The position numbers were made by a program, and so were the translations under genes. From the NCBI RefSeq assembly GCF_040643635.1, contig NZ_JBEYUS010000010.1, positions 67,752 through 131,751 of the forward strand: 64,000 bases of DNA, read 5' to 3'. The stretch is from Saccharopolyspora_C sp040643635 (lineage in GTDB: Bacteria > Actinomycetota > Actinomycetes > Mycobacteriales > Pseudonocardiaceae). Positions 24,128 through 32,507 of this stretch are shown in pieces. The notes beneath the pieces were generated by a model, which was not told the DNA's origin, made no database searches, and saw only the letters and a program-made list of their open reading frames with translations. Numbering within the stretch: position 1 is the first letter of the stretch; each line of letters opens with the position of its first letter.

Positions 24128-25510
24128 TCAGCGGGATTGGGCGCGGAGCCGGTCGAAGTCCTCCTTCGAGAGGGGCCGCGCGTCCGCCTCGCCCAGGTCG
24201 GCCAGCGGGATGCGGTGCGTCTCGCGCGCCGACCAGGCCGCCACCGCGCCGAGGACGGTGATGCCGAAGCACAACGAGCCCACCACCAGCGGGACGTTCG
24301 CCGACCCGGGCGGCGCGACGAGCGCGAAGATGCTCGGCAGGAACGCGGTGATCGCCAGCCCGAGGTTCTGCGCGATCGCGAACCCGGTCACCCGGGTGCG
24401 GGCCGGGAACAGCTCCTGGAAGTAGCTCGCGAACGTCGCGTTCCACACCTGGTAGAAGATCCCCCAGGCCAGGATCGCCAGCACCACCGCCAGCACCACG
24501 TTCCCCTGGCCCACCGACCACAGGTACGCGTAGGAGAACACCCCCGACCCGAGCGAACCGATGATCATCAGCGGGCGGCGGCCGAACCGGTCGGACAGGT
24601 TCGCGAACCACGGGATGAGCAGCAGCGCCACCAGGTTCGCCACCACCGGGATCCACAGGTAGACGCTCTTGTCCATCTCGATCCCGTACCCGGGCTGGGT
24701 GGCGTAGGCGGCGCCGAACACCGACACCACCACGCCGACCACGTTCACCAGCGTCATGCAGGTCGCCCGCAGCACGTCGAGGCCGCTCTCCCGCAGCACC
24801 TGCACGATCGGTGCCCGCTGCGGGCGCCGCCGCTGCTGCTCGGATTCGAACAGCGCGCTCTCGGCGACGCGGCGCCGGATCAGGTACCCGGCGAACACGA
24901 CGACGGCGCTGAGCAGGAACGGCACCCGCCAGCCCCACGCGTCGAAGGCCTCGTCGCTGAGGAACGCCGACAGCGGCAGGAACATGGCGGCGGCGATGAC
25001 CTGGCCCGCCTGGGTGCCGTGCAGGCTGAAGCTCGCGTAGTAGCCGCGCCTGCCGAACGGCGCCTGCTCCACGATCATCGCGCTGGCGCCGCTGAGCTCC
25101 CCGGCCACCGCGAAGCCCTGCACGAACCGCAGCAGCACCAGCAGCACGGGCGCCAGCATCCCCACCTGGTGGTAGGTGGGCAGCAGCGCGACGGCGAACG
25201 TGGACAGGCCCATCAGCAACATCGCCAGCACGAGCACGTTCTTGCGGCCCCGCCGGTCGCCCCAGTGCCCGAGCACGACGGCGCCGATGGGCCGGGCGAC
25301 GTAGCCGACCGCGTAGGTGCCCAGCGAGGCCACCAGCGCGACGGTGGGGTCGCCCTCGGGGAAGAAGATGGTGGGGAAGACCAGCGCGGCGGCCTGCGCG
25401 TAGACGAACCAGTCGTAGTACTCCAGCGCGCTGCCGATCCATCCGCTGGCGGCCGCTCTGCGCGGTGTGCCGCGGGATGCGGCGGATCTGCCTCCGGTGT
25501 CGGTGCTCAC
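24128..25510 (-). CDS. MFS transporter, metabolite:H+ symporter (MHS) family
   Basis: A 460-residue twelve-helix permease of the metabolite:H+ symporter family. It shows the MHS opening SGWIGSALEYYDWFVYAQAAALVF, the motif GHWGDRRGRKNVL after helix 2, LRFVQGFAVAGELSGASAM in helix 4, SDRFGRRPLM after helix 8 and an RxTGFAIAQNLG segment. Relatives carry organic acids, sugar acids, shikimate or betaines. GTG at 25510 has GAGGAGG seven bases upstream. Two AAGCGCTT-type operators lie in the divergent gap to the Gfo/Idh gene, placing it in the LacI regulon of 16143. Confidence 0.9.
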   Translation of the reverse strand: MSTDTGGRSAASRGTPRRAAASGWIGSALEYYDWFVYAQAAALVFPTIFFPEGDPTVALVASLGTYAVGYVARPIGAVVLGHWGDRRGRKNVLVLAMLLMGLSTFAVALLPTYHQVGMLAPVLLVLLRFVQGFAVAGELSGASAMIVEQAPFGRRGYYASFSLHGTQAGQVIAAAMFLPLSAFLSDEAFDAWGWRVPFLLSAVVVFAGYLIRRRVAESALFESEQQRRRPQRAPIVQVLRESGLDVLRATCMTLVNVVGVVVSVFGAAYATQPGYGIEMDKSVYLWIPVVANLVALLLIPWFANLSDRFGRRPLMIIGSLGSGVFSYAYLWSVGQGNVVLAVVLAILAWGIFYQVWNATFASYFQELFPARTRVTGFAIAQNLGLAITAFLPSIFALVAPPGSANVPLVVGSLCFGITVLGAVAAWSARETHRIPLADLGEADARPLSKEDFDRLRAQSR

Positions 25511-25772
25511 GGGTGCCTCCTCGGCGTGCTGCGGTGACGTCGTTGTTCCGTTCAGCGGGGTGCAGGCCGCCATGCGGCCGAACCGGTCGAGGGGCCGAGG
25601 CGCACGCAGTCTGGGTAAGCGCTTTCCAGATGGAACCGGCAGCGGGATTCGGTGTCAACACCCGGTTTTCGCCACCGCCGACCACGGGTGGCGAGATGTG
25701 GAATGCGCTTTCCAGGATCGTGGTCCGCTCGCTACGATGCGCACCGGTGACCCCCGCTCCAGGTGAGGATCG
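25511..25772. promoter_or_regulatory. Divergent control region with two LacI operators
   Basis: The gap between the MHS transporter (start 25510, minus) and the Gfo/Idh gene (start 25773, plus) carries GGTAAGCGCTTTCCAG at 25614-25629 and GGAATGCGCTTTCCAG at 25700-25715. The first is the exact reverse complement of the operator at 15828-15843. The two sites are 86 bp apart and can serve both promoters. Confidence 0.75.
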
Positions 25773-26897
25773 ATGACCGAGACGACGACGGTCGTGCTGG
25801 CGGGCCTGCACGGCCACGGCCGCTGGCACCTGCGGCAACTGCGGCGGCTGCGCGGCATCGGCGTCCGGCTCGCCGGGATCTGCGACCCGGTGCCGCCCGC
25901 GGACGCGGACCGCGAACTCATCGGCGACGTGCCGGTCGAAGCCGAGCTCGGCGCGCTGCTGGCGCGGGTCCGGCCGGACGTGACGATCGTGTGCACCCCC
26001 ATCCACACCCACTCGGAACTCGCGCTGCTGGCGGCGGAATCCGGTTCGCACCTGCTGCTGGAGAAGCCACCGGCCCCGACGCTCGCCGAGTTCGACCGGC
26101 TCGCGGCGGGGCTGGAGCGCACCGGGCGCGCCTGCCAGATCGGGTTCCAGAGCCTCGGTTCGCACGCCCTCGCGCACGCCCGCCGGTTGCTCGCCGCGGG
26201 TGCGGTCGGGGAGGTGCGCGGGATCGGTGCGGCCGGGGCGTGGCGGCGCGACACCGCGTACTACGCGCGCGCCCGCTGGGCCGGGCGCCGGGAGCTGGAC
26301 GGCGTGCCGGTCGTCGACGGCGCGCTCACCAACCCGTTCGCGCACGCCACCGCCACCGCGCTCGCCCTCGACGGCGCGGCCGGGGACGAACCGCCGCGCG
26401 AGCTGGAGGTGCGGCTGCACCGGGCGAATCCGATCGAGGCCGACGACACCTCCGGGCTGCGGATGGTCACCGCGCGCGGCACCACCATCGCCGTCGCGGG
26501 CACGCTCTGCGCCGAACGGGAGGTCGAGCCGCACGTGGTGGTGCACGGCAGCCGCGGCAGGCTCGTCCTCGAATACCGGACCGGCAGGCTGCGCGTCGAC
26601 TCCGCCGGCCGCAGGAGCGAGTTCGAGCTCGGCGGCACCGGCCTGCTCGCGAACCTGGTGGCGCACGTCCGGGACCCGGCGGTCCCGCTCCTGGTCCCGC
26701 CCGCCGCCACCCGGCCGTTCATGCGGGTGCTCGAAGCGGTCCGGCTCGCGCCCGAACCGCGTCCGATCCCGCACCTGGTCGACCGCAGCGGGCCGCACCC
26801 CCGGTGCGTGGTCCCCGGCGTCGACGCGGCCGTGGTCCGCGCGGCGGAGGAGCTCCGGTTGCTGTCCGAAGTGGACTTCCCGGCGGTGGCGCGATGA
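25773..26897 (+). CDS. Gfo/Idh/MocA-family oxidoreductase
   Basis: A 374-residue NAD(P)-dependent dehydrogenase. The N-terminus VVLAGLHGHGRWHLRQLRRL is the dinucleotide-binding strand-loop-helix, TIVCTPIHTHSELALLAAESG and LLLEKPPAPTLAEFDRLA carry the family EKP lysine near residue 97, and VVDGALTNPFAHATATAL replaces the usual DxGxHxxD region. It shares the operator type of the 15812 operon, so it may oxidise or reduce a related sugar or cyclitol. Its stop overlaps the next gene by 4 bp. Confidence 0.88.
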   Translation: MTETTTVVLAGLHGHGRWHLRQLRRLRGIGVRLAGICDPVPPADADRELIGDVPVEAELGALLARVRPDVTIVCTPIHTHSELALLAAESGSHLLLEKPPAPTLAEFDRLAAGLERTGRACQIGFQSLGSHALAHARRLLAAGAVGEVRGIGAAGAWRRDTAYYARARWAGRRELDGVPVVDGALTNPFAHATATALALDGAAGDEPPRELEVRLHRANPIEADDTSGLRMVTARGTTIAVAGTLCAEREVEPHVVVHGSRGRLVLEYRTGRLRVDSAGRRSEFELGGTGLLANLVAHVRDPAVPLLVPPAATRPFMRVLEAVRLAPEPRPIPHLVDRSGPHPRCVVPGVDAAVVRAAEELRLLSEVDFPAVAR

Positions 26898-27724
26898 TCG
26901 CGGACCTGCGGCTGGGTGGTGCGGTCGTCGCCGGCTACCGCGATGGGGCGGACCTGCCCGCACACCTCGGCCCGCGCCCGCACCTGCACCCGGTGCGCAC
27001 CCTCCGCGGCACCGCCGTGACCGCGGTGCGGCCCGCGGATCACCCGTGGCACCTCGGGTTCTCCCTGGCCGCGCAGGACGTGGACGGCTGGAACCTGTGG
27101 GGCGGCGCCACCTACCTGCGCGGGCTCGGCTACGTGCAGCGCGCCGACCACGGGCGGATCGAGCACCTCGGTTTCGACGAGGTCCGCCCGAACGAGCTCC
27201 GGCAGCGGCTGCACTGGTGCGCGCCGGACGGCTCGGTGCTGCTGGCCGAACGGCGCCTGCTGCGGAGCCTGCCCGCCGCGGACGGCTGGGAGCTGGACGT
27301 GCGCGCCGAGCTCACCAACCCCACCGGGCGGGACATCAGGATCGGCAGTCCCGCCACGAACGGCCGGGCGGGCGCCGGGTACGGCGGTTTCTTCTGGCGC
27401 CTGCCCGGGGCCGGCGAGCCGTTCACCGCCGACGCCGCGGGCGAGGCGGAGGTGCACGACCGCACCGCGCCGTGGCTCGCCTGGGCGGGCCGGGACCACA
27501 CCCTGGTGTTCACCGGCGCCGAACCCGACCCGTGGTTCGTGCGCACGTCCGACTACCCGGGCGTCGGCGCGCAGCTGGCGTCCCGGGAACCGGTGGTCCT
27601 CGCCCCGGGCGCCGTGCTGGCGCGCGGGTTGCGGGTCCTCATCGCCGACGGGGCGCTGGATCGCGCCGCCGCGCGGCGGTGGGCGGAGACCGAGCCGCGG
27701 GAGCGCGTCCGCGGATCGGGGTGA
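26894..27724 (+). CDS. DUF6807/PmoA-like family protein
   Basis: A 276-residue protein resembling the PmoA/DUF6807 family: PHLHPVRTLRGTAVTAVRPADHPWHLGFSLAAQDVDGWNLWGG near residues 27-70 contains the conserved DHPWH motif, followed by beta-rich segments such as WELDVRAELTNPTGRDI and GAGYGGFFWRLPG. Family members are often encoded next to Gfo/Idh oxidoreductases in sugar-degradation loci, but their reaction is not settled. No signal peptide is evident. ATG at 26894 is fixed by the overlap with the upstream stop. Confidence 0.75.
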   Translation: MIADLRLGGAVVAGYRDGADLPAHLGPRPHLHPVRTLRGTAVTAVRPADHPWHLGFSLAAQDVDGWNLWGGATYLRGLGYVQRADHGRIEHLGFDEVRPNELRQRLHWCAPDGSVLLAERRLLRSLPAADGWELDVRAELTNPTGRDIRIGSPATNGRAGAGYGGFFWRLPGAGEPFTADAAGEAEVHDRTAPWLAWAGRDHTLVFTGAEPDPWFVRTSDYPGVGAQLASREPVVLAPGAVLARGLRVLIADGALDRAAARRWAETEPRERVRGSG

Positions 27725-27767
27725 AGGGTCGGGTTCCTCGCCGTGTGCGGCGGCGGGGAGCCCGTCT

Positions 27768-29273
27768 TCAGCCCGCCCGCAGCGCCTCCTCCGCGGCGGG
27801 GACCGCGCGCTCGCGATCGGCCGGTACCAGGCCGATGCGGGTCCGGCGGTCGAGCAGGTCGGCGACGTCGAGCGCGCCTTCGCTGCGCACCGCGAAGCGG
27901 AGTTCGGCGGGGCGGACGCCGAGCCCGTCGATCGGTTCGAGCAGCCGCGGATCGCCGTCGGCCGCGGCGACCACGGCCGGTGCCTCGGTGCCGTAGCGGG
28001 CGACCAGGTCCCGCGGAGCATCCACAGTGGACAACCGAGTGCGGGGTGCGGCGCCGAGCAGCGGCAGGTTCCCGGTGCGGCACGGCCGCCGCGCGATCCC
28101 GGCGGCGTCCACCGCGTCCTGCGCCATCTTCCGGTAGGTGGTCAGCTTCCCGCCGACCACGCTGATCACCCCGTCCGGTCCGGTGCGCACCGCGTGCTCG
28201 CGGGAGAGGTCCGAGCTGGCACCCTCCCCGCCGTCCAGCAGCGGGCGCAGCCCCGAGTAGGTGCCCAGCACCTCGTCCCGCCGGATCGGCCGCGCCAGCA
28301 CCGAGTTCACCGTGTCCAGCAGGAACCCGACCTCCCGCTCGTCGGCGGTGGGCACGTCCGGGATCGGGCCGTGCTGCTCCTCGTCGGTGAGCCCGATGTA
28401 GACCCGGCCGTTCCCGGCGGGCAGCGCGAGCGCGAACCGGTTCGTGGTCCCCGGGATGGGCACCGTCAGCCCGGCGCCCAGCCCGCCGAACAGCTCGTCG
28501 GAGACCACCAGGTGCGTTCCGCGGCTCGGCCGCAGCCGCAGGCCGGGTGCCACCGCACCGGCCCACACCCCGGCCGCGTTGATCACCGCGCGGGCGCGCA
28601 GCGGGATCTCGCCGCCGCCGAGGTGGTCCCGCAGCACCGCGCCCTCGCCGGTGACCTGCTCGGCCGAGCAGCGGGTGAGCACCGTCGCGCCGTGCGCGGC
28701 GGCGGTGCGCGCGATCCCGACGACCAGCCGCGCGTCGTCGACCAGCTGCCCGTCCCAGGACAGCAGCCCGCCGCGCAGCCGGTCCTGGCGCACCGCGGGC
28801 ACCATGCGCCGCGTCTCGACGCGGGAGACACGGCGCGGCGCGGGCAGCGTTGCCCCGGAGGTGCCGGAGCCGCGGCGCAGCAGGTCGCCCGCCAGGAATC
28901 CGGCCCCGACCAGCGCCGCCCGGCCCGCGCCGATCCCGCCGACCAGCGGCAGCAGCTGCGGCAGCGGGCGGACCAGGTGCGGGGCGGTGCGCTCCATCAG
29001 CACCCGGCGCTCGACCGCGCTCTCGTAGGCGATGCCGACGGCTCCGGAGGCGAGGTAGCGCAGCCCGCCGTGCACCAGCTTCGAGCTCCAGCGGCTGGTG
29101 CCGAATGCGAGGTCGTGCTTCTCGGCCAGCACGACGCGCAGCCCGCGGGAGGCGGCGTCCAGCGCGACTCCGGCGCCGGTCACCCCGCCTCCGACGACGA
29201 GCAGGTCCACTTCGGGGTGTTCGGCGAGCTCGGCCAGTTCGCGGGTGCGGCGGGCGGCGTTCAGGGCGGTCAT
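27768..29273 (-). CDS. glpD: Aerobic glycerol-3-phosphate dehydrogenase
   Basis: A 501-residue FAD enzyme that oxidises sn-glycerol-3-phosphate to DHAP and passes electrons to the quinone pool at the membrane. The FAD-binding motif LLVVGGGVTGAGVALDAASRG is near residues 24-44, followed by the family signature GTSRWSSKLVHGGLRYL near 58. INAAGVWAG near 224 and SVVGGKLTTYRKMAQDAVDAAG near 372 are the later FAD contacts. ATG at 29273 overlaps the TetR stop by 4 bp. The gene order glpD-tetR / flavoprotein-DAG kinase matches M. tuberculosis Rv2249c-Rv2252. Confidence 0.94.
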   Translation of the reverse strand: MTALNAARRTRELAELAEHPEVDLLVVGGGVTGAGVALDAASRGLRVVLAEKHDLAFGTSRWSSKLVHGGLRYLASGAVGIAYESAVERRVLMERTAPHLVRPLPQLLPLVGGIGAGRAALVGAGFLAGDLLRRGSGTSGATLPAPRRVSRVETRRMVPAVRQDRLRGGLLSWDGQLVDDARLVVGIARTAAAHGATVLTRCSAEQVTGEGAVLRDHLGGGEIPLRARAVINAAGVWAGAVAPGLRLRPSRGTHLVVSDELFGGLGAGLTVPIPGTTNRFALALPAGNGRVYIGLTDEEQHGPIPDVPTADEREVGFLLDTVNSVLARPIRRDEVLGTYSGLRPLLDGGEGASSDLSREHAVRTGPDGVISVVGGKLTTYRKMAQDAVDAAGIARRPCRTGNLPLLGAAPRTRLSTVDAPRDLVARYGTEAPAVVAAADGDPRLLEPIDGLGVRPAELRFAVRSEGALDVADLLDRRTRIGLVPADRERAVPAAEEALRAG

Positions 29274-29845
29274 CGTGCTCCCTCCTCGGGGCGCAGGTAG
29301 GCGTCGAGCGCGGTGCGCAGCTGTTCGTCGAGCCGGTCCGGTGGCAGCACGTCGGAGACGATGCGGGCGGAGACCACCGCGGACTGCACCTGCAGCAGCA
29401 CCATCGCGGCGAGTTCGTCCGGATCGCCCGCGCGGATCGAGCCGCCCTGCTGCCCGTGCCGGATGGCGCCGGTGAGGACGTCGAGGATGTGGTGCTGGCT
29501 GGTGCCGAGCCGGTCGAACACGTAGGTGATCAGCAGTTCGGGATCGGTCTCCAGGACCTTCCGGAACAGCGGGTGGTCGCGCACGGCGGAGGCGGTGCGC
29601 ACGATCCGCTCGACGCCGTCGGCGCGCGATCCGCCCCCGGTGTCGGCGGGCAGCAGCGCGACGAGTTCGCGGGTGAGCAGGTCGGCCGAGAGCGTCCGCA
29701 CGTCCGGCCAGCGGCGGTACACCGTCGGCCTGCTCACGCCCGCGCGGCGAGCGATCTCGGCGAGGGTGGTGCGGCGCATCCCGACGGCGAGCACGCATTG
29801 CGCGGCGGCGTCCAGGATCGCCTCGTCGTTACGACTTGACGTCAT
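29270..29845 (-). CDS. TetR-family regulator of the glycerolipid module
   Basis: A 191-residue TetR repressor with the helix-turn-helix TTLAEIARRAGVSRPTVYRRWPDVRTL near residues 26-52. It precedes glpD with a 4-bp overlap and is divergent from the flavoprotein gene: the two start codons are only 17 bp apart. An inverted repeat CGTTAC/GTAACG (29827-29861) spans both starts and is a candidate operator. It is orthologous by position to Rv2250c. Control by a glycerolipid or acyl ligand is an inference. Confidence 0.9.
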   Translation of the reverse strand: MTSSRNDEAILDAAAQCVLAVGMRRTTLAEIARRAGVSRPTVYRRWPDVRTLSADLLTRELVALLPADTGGGSRADGVERIVRTASAVRDHPLFRKVLETDPELLITYVFDRLGTSQHHILDVLTGAIRHGQQGGSIRAGDPDELAAMVLLQVQSAVVSARIVSDVLPPDRLDEQLRTALDAYLRPEEGAR

Positions 29846-29861
29846 GTGTAAAACTGTAACG
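29827..29861. promoter_or_regulatory. Candidate operator/promoter in the TetR-flavoprotein divergon
   Basis: CGTTAC at 29827 and GTAACG at 29856 form an inverted repeat with a 23-bp spacer that contains TGACGTCA (29837-29844). Downstream, TGTGTAAAAC resembles an extended -10 box eight bases before the flavoprotein ATG, which would give a leaderless mRNA. The motif is weaker than the other operators in this window. Confidence 0.45.
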
Positions 29862-29862
29862 C

Positions 29863-31464
29863 ATGACTGAGCTTGAGCACCGCACCCCGGATCTGGCCTG
29901 GAACGCCTGGGGCACCACCGACGCGGCGACCCCGGTGTCCGACCAGGTGCGCGGCCTGCTGGAGGCGTTCCTCGGCGTCGAGCACCGCGACACGCCCTCG
30001 GTGGACCGGTCCGAAGTGCGCCTCGGCGAGACCCGGCTTCCCGCGGAGGCCCGGGCCGCCCTCGCCGGGATCGTCGGCGACGACGCGATCCGCACCGACG
30101 ACGAGACCCGGCTGCTGCACGCCGGCGGCAAGAGCACGCCCGACCTGCTGCGCCGCCGCGCCGGCGACGCCGGGGCCGCACCGGACGCGGTGGTGCTGCC
30201 CGCGGACCACGACCAGGTGTGCGCGGTCCTCGCCCGCTGTGCCGAGCATCGCATCGCGGTGGTCCCGTTCGGCGGCGGCACCAGCGTCGTCGGGGGAGTG
30301 GAGCCCGAGCGCGGCGGCTTCACCTCGCTGATCTCGCTCGACCTGCGACGGCTGGACCGGCTGGTGGCCGTCGACGCCGACTCGCGCACCGCGACCCTGC
30401 AGGCCGGGCTGCGCGGACCGGAAGCCGAAGCGCTGCTGGCCGAGCACGGGTTCACCCTCGGGCACTTCCCGCAGAGCTTCGAGCACGCCAGCATCGGCGG
30501 CTTCGCCGCCACCCGCTCCTCCGGGCAGGCCTCGGCGGGCTACGGGCGCTTCGACGCCGCGGTGCTGCGGATGCGGGTCGCCACCCCGGGCGGCGAGCTC
30601 GACCTGGGCCGGGCGCCGGCGTCGGCGGCCGGGCCGGACCTGCGGCAGCTGTTCCTCGGCTCGGAAGGCGCGTTCGGGATCATCACCGAGGTGACCGCCC
30701 GGGTGTACCCGGTGCCCGCCGAGGTCGAGTCCGAGGGCTGGTCGTTCCCCGACTTCGACGCCGGCTCGGCGGCGCTGCGGCGGCTGGCGCAGGAGGAGGC
30801 GCTGCCCACCGTCGCGCGGCTGTCCGACGAGACCGAGACCTGGATCAACCTGTCCGCGGCGCACGACGTCGGAGAGGGCGGCGGCCCCGGCGGCTGCCTG
30901 CTGATCACCCGGTACGAGGGCGCGCGGGTCGCGGTGTCCGCGCGGGCGCGGGCGCTGCTGGCCGAGGCGGGTGGCGAACCGCTCGGTGCCGAACCCGCCG
31001 AGAGCTGGGCGCACGGCCGCTACCACGGCCCGTACCTGCGGGACGCGCTGCTGGACGTGAACGCGCTGGCCGAAACCCTCGAAACGGCGACCACCTGGTC
31101 CCGGCTGGCGGAGACCCGCGCCGCCGTGCAGGAGGCCGTGACCGAGGCGCTGGCGGCGCAGGGCACGCCGCCGCTGGTGCTCTGCCACCTCTCGCACGTC
31201 TACCCGGCCGGGGCCTCGCTGTACTTCACCGTCGTCTGCGCCCGCGCCGAGGACCCGGTGCGGCAGTGGCGCCGCGCGAAGGACGCGGCGGGGGCGGCGA
31301 TCAGCCGGGTCGGGGCCACCATCACCCACCACCACGCGGTCGGCCTGGGCCACCGGCCGTGGCTGGCCGACGAGATCGGGGAGCTCGGCGTGCAGGTGCT
31401 GGGGGCGGTGAAGTCCGCGGTGGACCCGGCCGGAGTGCTCAACCCGGGCAAGCTGATCCCGTGA
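29863..31464 (+). CDS. Alkyl-DHAP-synthase-like FAD flavoprotein
   Basis: A 533-residue FAD-binding (VAO/PCMH-fold) enzyme related to alkylglycerone-phosphate synthase. The FAD pyrophosphate loop VVPFGGGTSVVGGVEP is near residues 137-152, FTLGHFPQSFEHASIGGFAATRSSGQASAGYG near 198-229 is a family signature, and the catalytic-site histidine cluster THHHAVG is near 487, with CHLSHVYPAGASLYF before it. In eukaryotes this family makes the ether bond of ether lipids from acyl-DHAP and a fatty alcohol. In mycobacteria the homologue is Rv2251. The stop overlaps the DAG kinase start by 4 bp. Ether-lipid formation is plausible but not shown. Confidence 0.88.
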   Translation: MTELEHRTPDLAWNAWGTTDAATPVSDQVRGLLEAFLGVEHRDTPSVDRSEVRLGETRLPAEARAALAGIVGDDAIRTDDETRLLHAGGKSTPDLLRRRAGDAGAAPDAVVLPADHDQVCAVLARCAEHRIAVVPFGGGTSVVGGVEPERGGFTSLISLDLRRLDRLVAVDADSRTATLQAGLRGPEAEALLAEHGFTLGHFPQSFEHASIGGFAATRSSGQASAGYGRFDAAVLRMRVATPGGELDLGRAPASAAGPDLRQLFLGSEGAFGIITEVTARVYPVPAEVESEGWSFPDFDAGSAALRRLAQEEALPTVARLSDETETWINLSAAHDVGEGGGPGGCLLITRYEGARVAVSARARALLAEAGGEPLGAEPAESWAHGRYHGPYLRDALLDVNALAETLETATTWSRLAETRAAVQEAVTEALAAQGTPPLVLCHLSHVYPAGASLYFTVVCARAEDPVRQWRRAKDAAGAAISRVGATITHHHAVGLGHRPWLADEIGELGVQVLGAVKSAVDPAGVLNPGKLIP

Positions 31465-32339
31465 TCGACGAGATCGCGCTGCTGGTCAACCCGAGCTCGG
31501 GCCAGGGTGGGGGCGCGGCGGTCGCGTTGCGCGCGCTGCACTTCCTGCGCGGGGCGGGGGTGTCGGTGCGGGTCCTGGTCGGCCGGGACGCGGCCGAGGC
31601 GCAGGCGCTGGCCTACCGGGCCGTCGAGGCGGGAACCGGGGCGTTGGTGGCGTGCGGCGGTGACGGCATCGTCAACCTGGCGCTGCAAGCGGTGGCGGGC
31701 ACCGGCACGCCGTTCGCGGTGATCCCGTCCGGCACCGGCAACGACCACGCCCGGATGCTCGGCGTCCCGCGGCACGATCCGATCGCCGCGGCCCGCGTGC
31801 TGCTGGACGGGGTGGCGCGCCCGATCGACCTCGGGCGCGCCGGGGACCGCTGGTTCGGCACCGTGTTCGCCGGTGGTTTCGACGCGAAGGTCACCGAGCG
31901 CACCAACCGGTTGCGCTGGCCGCGCGGGAAGCTGCGCTACAACCTCGCGCTGGTGGCCGAGCTGGCTGCGCTGCGGCCGCTGCACTACGAGCTGGAGCTC
32001 GACGGGGAACGGGTGTCCACCAGCGGTGTCCTGGTGGCGGTCGGCAACGGCGCCAGCTACGGCGGCGGCATGCGGGTCTGCCCGGGCGCGGTGCCCGACG
32101 ACGGGCTCTTCGACGTCACCGTCCTCGGTGCGGTCCCGCTGGCCCGGCTGGTGCGGCTGCTGCCGACGATCTACCCGGGCACGCACGTGGCGCGCCCGGA
32201 GGTCACGACCTACCGGGCGCGGCGGGTGCGGCTGTCCACTCCAGGCGTCGTCGGGTACGCCGACGGCGAGCGGTTCGCGCCGCTGCCGGTGGTGTGCGAG
32301 TGCGTTCCGCGCGCCGCGACCGCGCTGGTCCCGGTCTGA
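31461..32339 (+). CDS. Diacylglycerol kinase-family lipid kinase
   Basis: A 292-residue DAGK-catalytic-domain protein. Key motifs are LLVNPSSGQGGG near residue 7, VACGGDGIVNLALQAVAGTGTPFAVIPSGTGND near 62-94 (nucleotide-binding GGDG and GTGND), and the C-terminal NGASYGGGMRVCPGAVPDDGLFDVTVLG near 195. It phosphorylates diacylglycerol or a related lipid with ATP at the membrane. GTG at 31461 overlaps the flavoprotein stop. Its M. tuberculosis counterpart by order is Rv2252, described as a diacylglycerol kinase. Confidence 0.93.
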   Translation: MIDEIALLVNPSSGQGGGAAVALRALHFLRGAGVSVRVLVGRDAAEAQALAYRAVEAGTGALVACGGDGIVNLALQAVAGTGTPFAVIPSGTGNDHARMLGVPRHDPIAAARVLLDGVARPIDLGRAGDRWFGTVFAGGFDAKVTERTNRLRWPRGKLRYNLALVAELAALRPLHYELELDGERVSTSGVLVAVGNGASYGGGMRVCPGAVPDDGLFDVTVLGAVPLARLVRLLPTIYPGTHVARPEVTTYRARRVRLSTPGVVGYADGERFAPLPVVCECVPRAATALVPV

Positions 32340-32345
32340 CCCGCG

Positions 32346-32507
32346 CTAGTTCCAGCGCTGGTCGTGCGGCTCCGACTTGTCCTCGGTCTTGAAGTTGCGC
32401 CGCAGCGAGACGCTGACCAGCTTCTCCAGCAGCGAGACGGCCTGGCCCAGGCGGTCGTCCGGCAGCTGGTCGACCAGCTCGTGCAGCAGAGTTCGTTCTT
32501 CCCTCAC
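32346..32507 (-). CDS. Small helical protein, unknown function
   Basis: A 53-residue protein starting at GTG 32507. The segment LLHELVDQLPDDRLGQAVSLLEKLVSVSLRRNF is an amphipathic helical pair seen in many short actinomycete proteins. The charged tail ends in DQRWN. It is convergent with the DAG kinase (6-bp gap). No strong ribosome-binding site is seen, so the start is moderately sure. No function can be assigned. Confidence 0.6.
   Translation of the reverse strand: MREERTLLHELVDQLPDDRLGQAVSLLEKLVSVSLRRNFKTEDKSEPHDQRWN

Noticed and set aside
23901..26963. A 1020-residue minus frame overlapping the MHS transporter in another frame
   Set aside because: Arg/Gly/Pro-rich translation without family signal; the MHS permease frame has all expected helices.
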